Origin: Armatimonadota bacterium
GTDB taxonomy: Bacteria > Actinomycetota > Acidimicrobiia > Spongiisociales > UBA5794
Assembly: GCA_008501565.1 (NCBI GenBank)
Contig: QQUL01000246.1
Location: 1 to 5,432, forward strand
Direction of reading: 5' to 3'
Length of the DNA stretch: 5,432 nt
The notes below the pieces were generated by a model. It saw only the letters and a list, made by a program, of their open reading frames with translations. It searched no databases and was not told where the DNA came from. Shown here piece after piece: positions 4,541 through 5,432 of this stretch (the first letter of the stretch is position 1; every line of letters begins with the position of its first letter). Both the position numbers and the translations under genes were made by a program.

Positions 4541-5254
4541 TCAGCACAGCCCTGTTTCGACATCGCACATCATCGCGGATCCTTCGTCCGCCACCGCGTG
4601 CGTTTCGAACCAGGCAGCGAGTTGTGGCTGCAGGTTCTCGAACGACACGTACCCCGCTGCAGCTCGTACCAGTTCGTCGCCGGTTCGTATCAGCAGCGTC
4701 GGGTAGCCGGTGACGCCCCACGACCGTGTTTCTGCAAAGTCTCGCAGCGTGTCGTCGTGCGCACTGTCGAATGCTGTCTCGAACTCTCCACGATCGAACC
4801 CGGATTCCTCTGCGACATCCACGAGGGTCTCCCGCTGTGTGATGTCGCGCCCTTCGGCGTAGAAGGCATGCTGGAGTGCTGTGAAGTAGTTCAGTGCCGA
4901 GGTCTCATTGAGGTTGCGTGCAGCCACGACCGCCTGATCTGCGGGTCCGGTGTCATACACCCATCCCTCCCGCTCAAGGGCGACTGTCGAGAACGGTTGA
5001 CCGGTGACGTCGCCAATTTTGGCCCACTCGGCGGAGAGGAACGCCTTGAGTCTCTCTCCGAGGGGTTCTGCGTTCTCGAAGGCTCGAAGTCCGCCGACTC
5101 TGACCTGGACGGGAAGGCCGAACTCGGTTGCAGCCTTCTTCACCACAGGAGCGAATCCGTGACACCACGAACACATCGGATCACCGACATAGATGAACTC
5201 GCGATCCACTGCCATGTCGACAATGGGTGTGCTCGGGAACTTTGCGGTGGTCAT
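4541..5254 (-). CDS. DsbA-family thiol oxidoreductase, FrnE-like
   Basis: A 237-residue thioredoxin-fold protein with a DsbA-type helical insertion, close to the FrnE/HCCA-isomerase-like branch, which catalyses thiol-disulfide exchange. After a first strand (EFIYVGDP) comes the active site CSWC (Cys28, Cys31; context DPMCSWCHGFAPV). A helical middle covers roughly residues 60-165, and the cis-proline is in GVTGYPTLLI (Pro185). The protein ends MMCDVETGLC, giving a second pair, Cys230 and Cys237 (CX6C). FrnE of Deinococcus has an extra C-terminal CX4C, so a second redox centre is plausible. No signal peptide is seen, so a cytosolic location is likely. ATG 5254 is chosen because AGGAG lies six bases upstream; an in-frame TTG two codons earlier abuts that site and is unlikely. 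It converges with the lipoprotein gene. Confidence 0.92.
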   Translation of the reverse strand: MTTAKFPSTPIVDMAVDREFIYVGDPMCSWCHGFAPVVKKAATEFGLPVQVRVGGLRAFENAEPLGERLKAFLSAEWAKIGDVTGQPFSTVALEREGWVYDTGPADQAVVAARNLNETSALNYFTALQHAFYAEGRDITQRETLVDVAEESGFDRGEFETAFDSAHDDTLRDFAETRSWGVTGYPTLLIRTGDELVRAAAGYVSFENLQPQLAAWFETHAVADEGSAMMCDVETGLC

Positions 5255-5260
5255 GGTCAA

Positions 5261-5265
5261 CTCCT
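5261..5265 (-). promoter_or_regulatory. Ribosome binding site of the DsbA-like gene
   Basis: AGGAG on the minus strand, six bases before ATG 5254. It fixes the start at this ATG rather than at the TTG at 5258-5260. Confidence 0.7.
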
Positions 5266-5298
5266 GATATTCGGTGTTCGTGTGCCGGAAAACAGCCC

Positions 5299-5314
5299 GC
5301 GGCGGTTCGGCCGC
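5299..5314. other. Short hairpin upstream of the DsbA-like gene
   Basis: GCGGC (5299-5303) pairs with GCCGC (5310-5314) around a six-base loop. On the minus strand it is followed, after a few bases, by TTTT (5289-5292), so it might end a gene that enters from the right. The stem is short and it may be chance in GC-rich DNA. The remaining right-edge sequence (to 5432) holds no gene I can support. Confidence 0.25.
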
Positions 5315-5432
5315 AGCATCTTCCGTTCGGCTTCCGATGTATCTGGGTCAACCCCGAGTACTGATGCGTCATTCCAACCGCACCGGTCAGAAACAGGTGA
5401 CGCTGCTTCAGGTCTTTGATGGGAGGATCGCG

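Noticed and set aside
4518..4543. Second selenocysteine: TGA ending the DsbA-like gene right after the terminal Cys and followed by a hairpin
   Set aside because: Only four further codons precede a TAG, the loop is about 9 bases from the TGA (too close), the loop lacks a GGU-type sequence, and the hairpin is better explained by the convergent gene ends.
5255..5260. TTG start for the DsbA-like gene
   Set aside because: It directly abuts the AGGAG ribosome site; ATG 5254 has normal six-base spacing.
4598..5419. 273-codon plus-strand open frame opposite the DsbA-like gene
   Set aside because: Antisense shadow of a motif-verified gene; the product is rich in Cys/Arg with no family pattern.
5337..5432. 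Possible start of a plus-strand gene running off the right edge (ATG 5337 or 5364, or GTG 5397, in one open frame)
   Set aside because: The reading (ending TLLQVFDGRIA) looks protein-like, but it is too short, has weak codon bias and no clear ribosome site. Minus-strand frames are open here too, so I cannot choose.

Overview
The window looks like a moderately GC-rich actinobacterial chromosome segment. The supporting signs are G/C-biased third codon positions, TANNNT-type -10 elements (two of them at leaderless spacing), a small DUF3558-like lipoprotein and a SpoIIAA-like protein. I cannot fix the genus; a marine or freshwater acidimicrobial lineage would fit, but that is inference. All gaps between genes are under 200 bases. 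I see no mobile element, tRNA, rRNA or CRISPR array.

Layout from left to right. On the plus strand: the 3' end of a pirin gene (cut by the window edge), overlapping by 4 bases a small GNAT-like acetyltransferase of the NATD1/Acetyltransf_CG type. A hairpin follows, then a 225-codon AhpC/TSA-type thioredoxin-fold gene (744-1421) with an in-frame TGA at 852-854. That TGA falls exactly where the family has its first catalytic cysteine (GDW-TGA-PYC). A bulged stem-loop with a GGUC apical tetraloop lies 20 bases after it, the expected place and form of a bacterial SECIS element. I therefore call the gene a selenoprotein. Ordinary gene calling would miss the active-site half and start it at GTG 882. 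Next, on the minus strand, is a 639-residue P1B-type metal ATPase with a TPC transport motif, separated from the selenoprotein gene by a short repeat cluster. Divergent from it is a SpoIIAA-like protein of 120 residues (plus), then a 155-residue lipoprotein (plus). Last is a convergent FrnE/DsbA-like oxidoreductase (minus) with a CSWC active site and an extra C-terminal cysteine pair. The final 178 bases hold no confident gene.

Functionally, the two thiol/selenol redox proteins, the pirin and the metal exporter could serve oxidative and metal stress. The genes lie in several transcription units, however, so joint function is inference from proximity only. The main discovery is the UxxC selenoprotein with its SECIS. 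TGA is the normal stop of four other genes here (pirin, acetyltransferase, ATPase, DsbA-like), so general TGA reassignment is ruled out.
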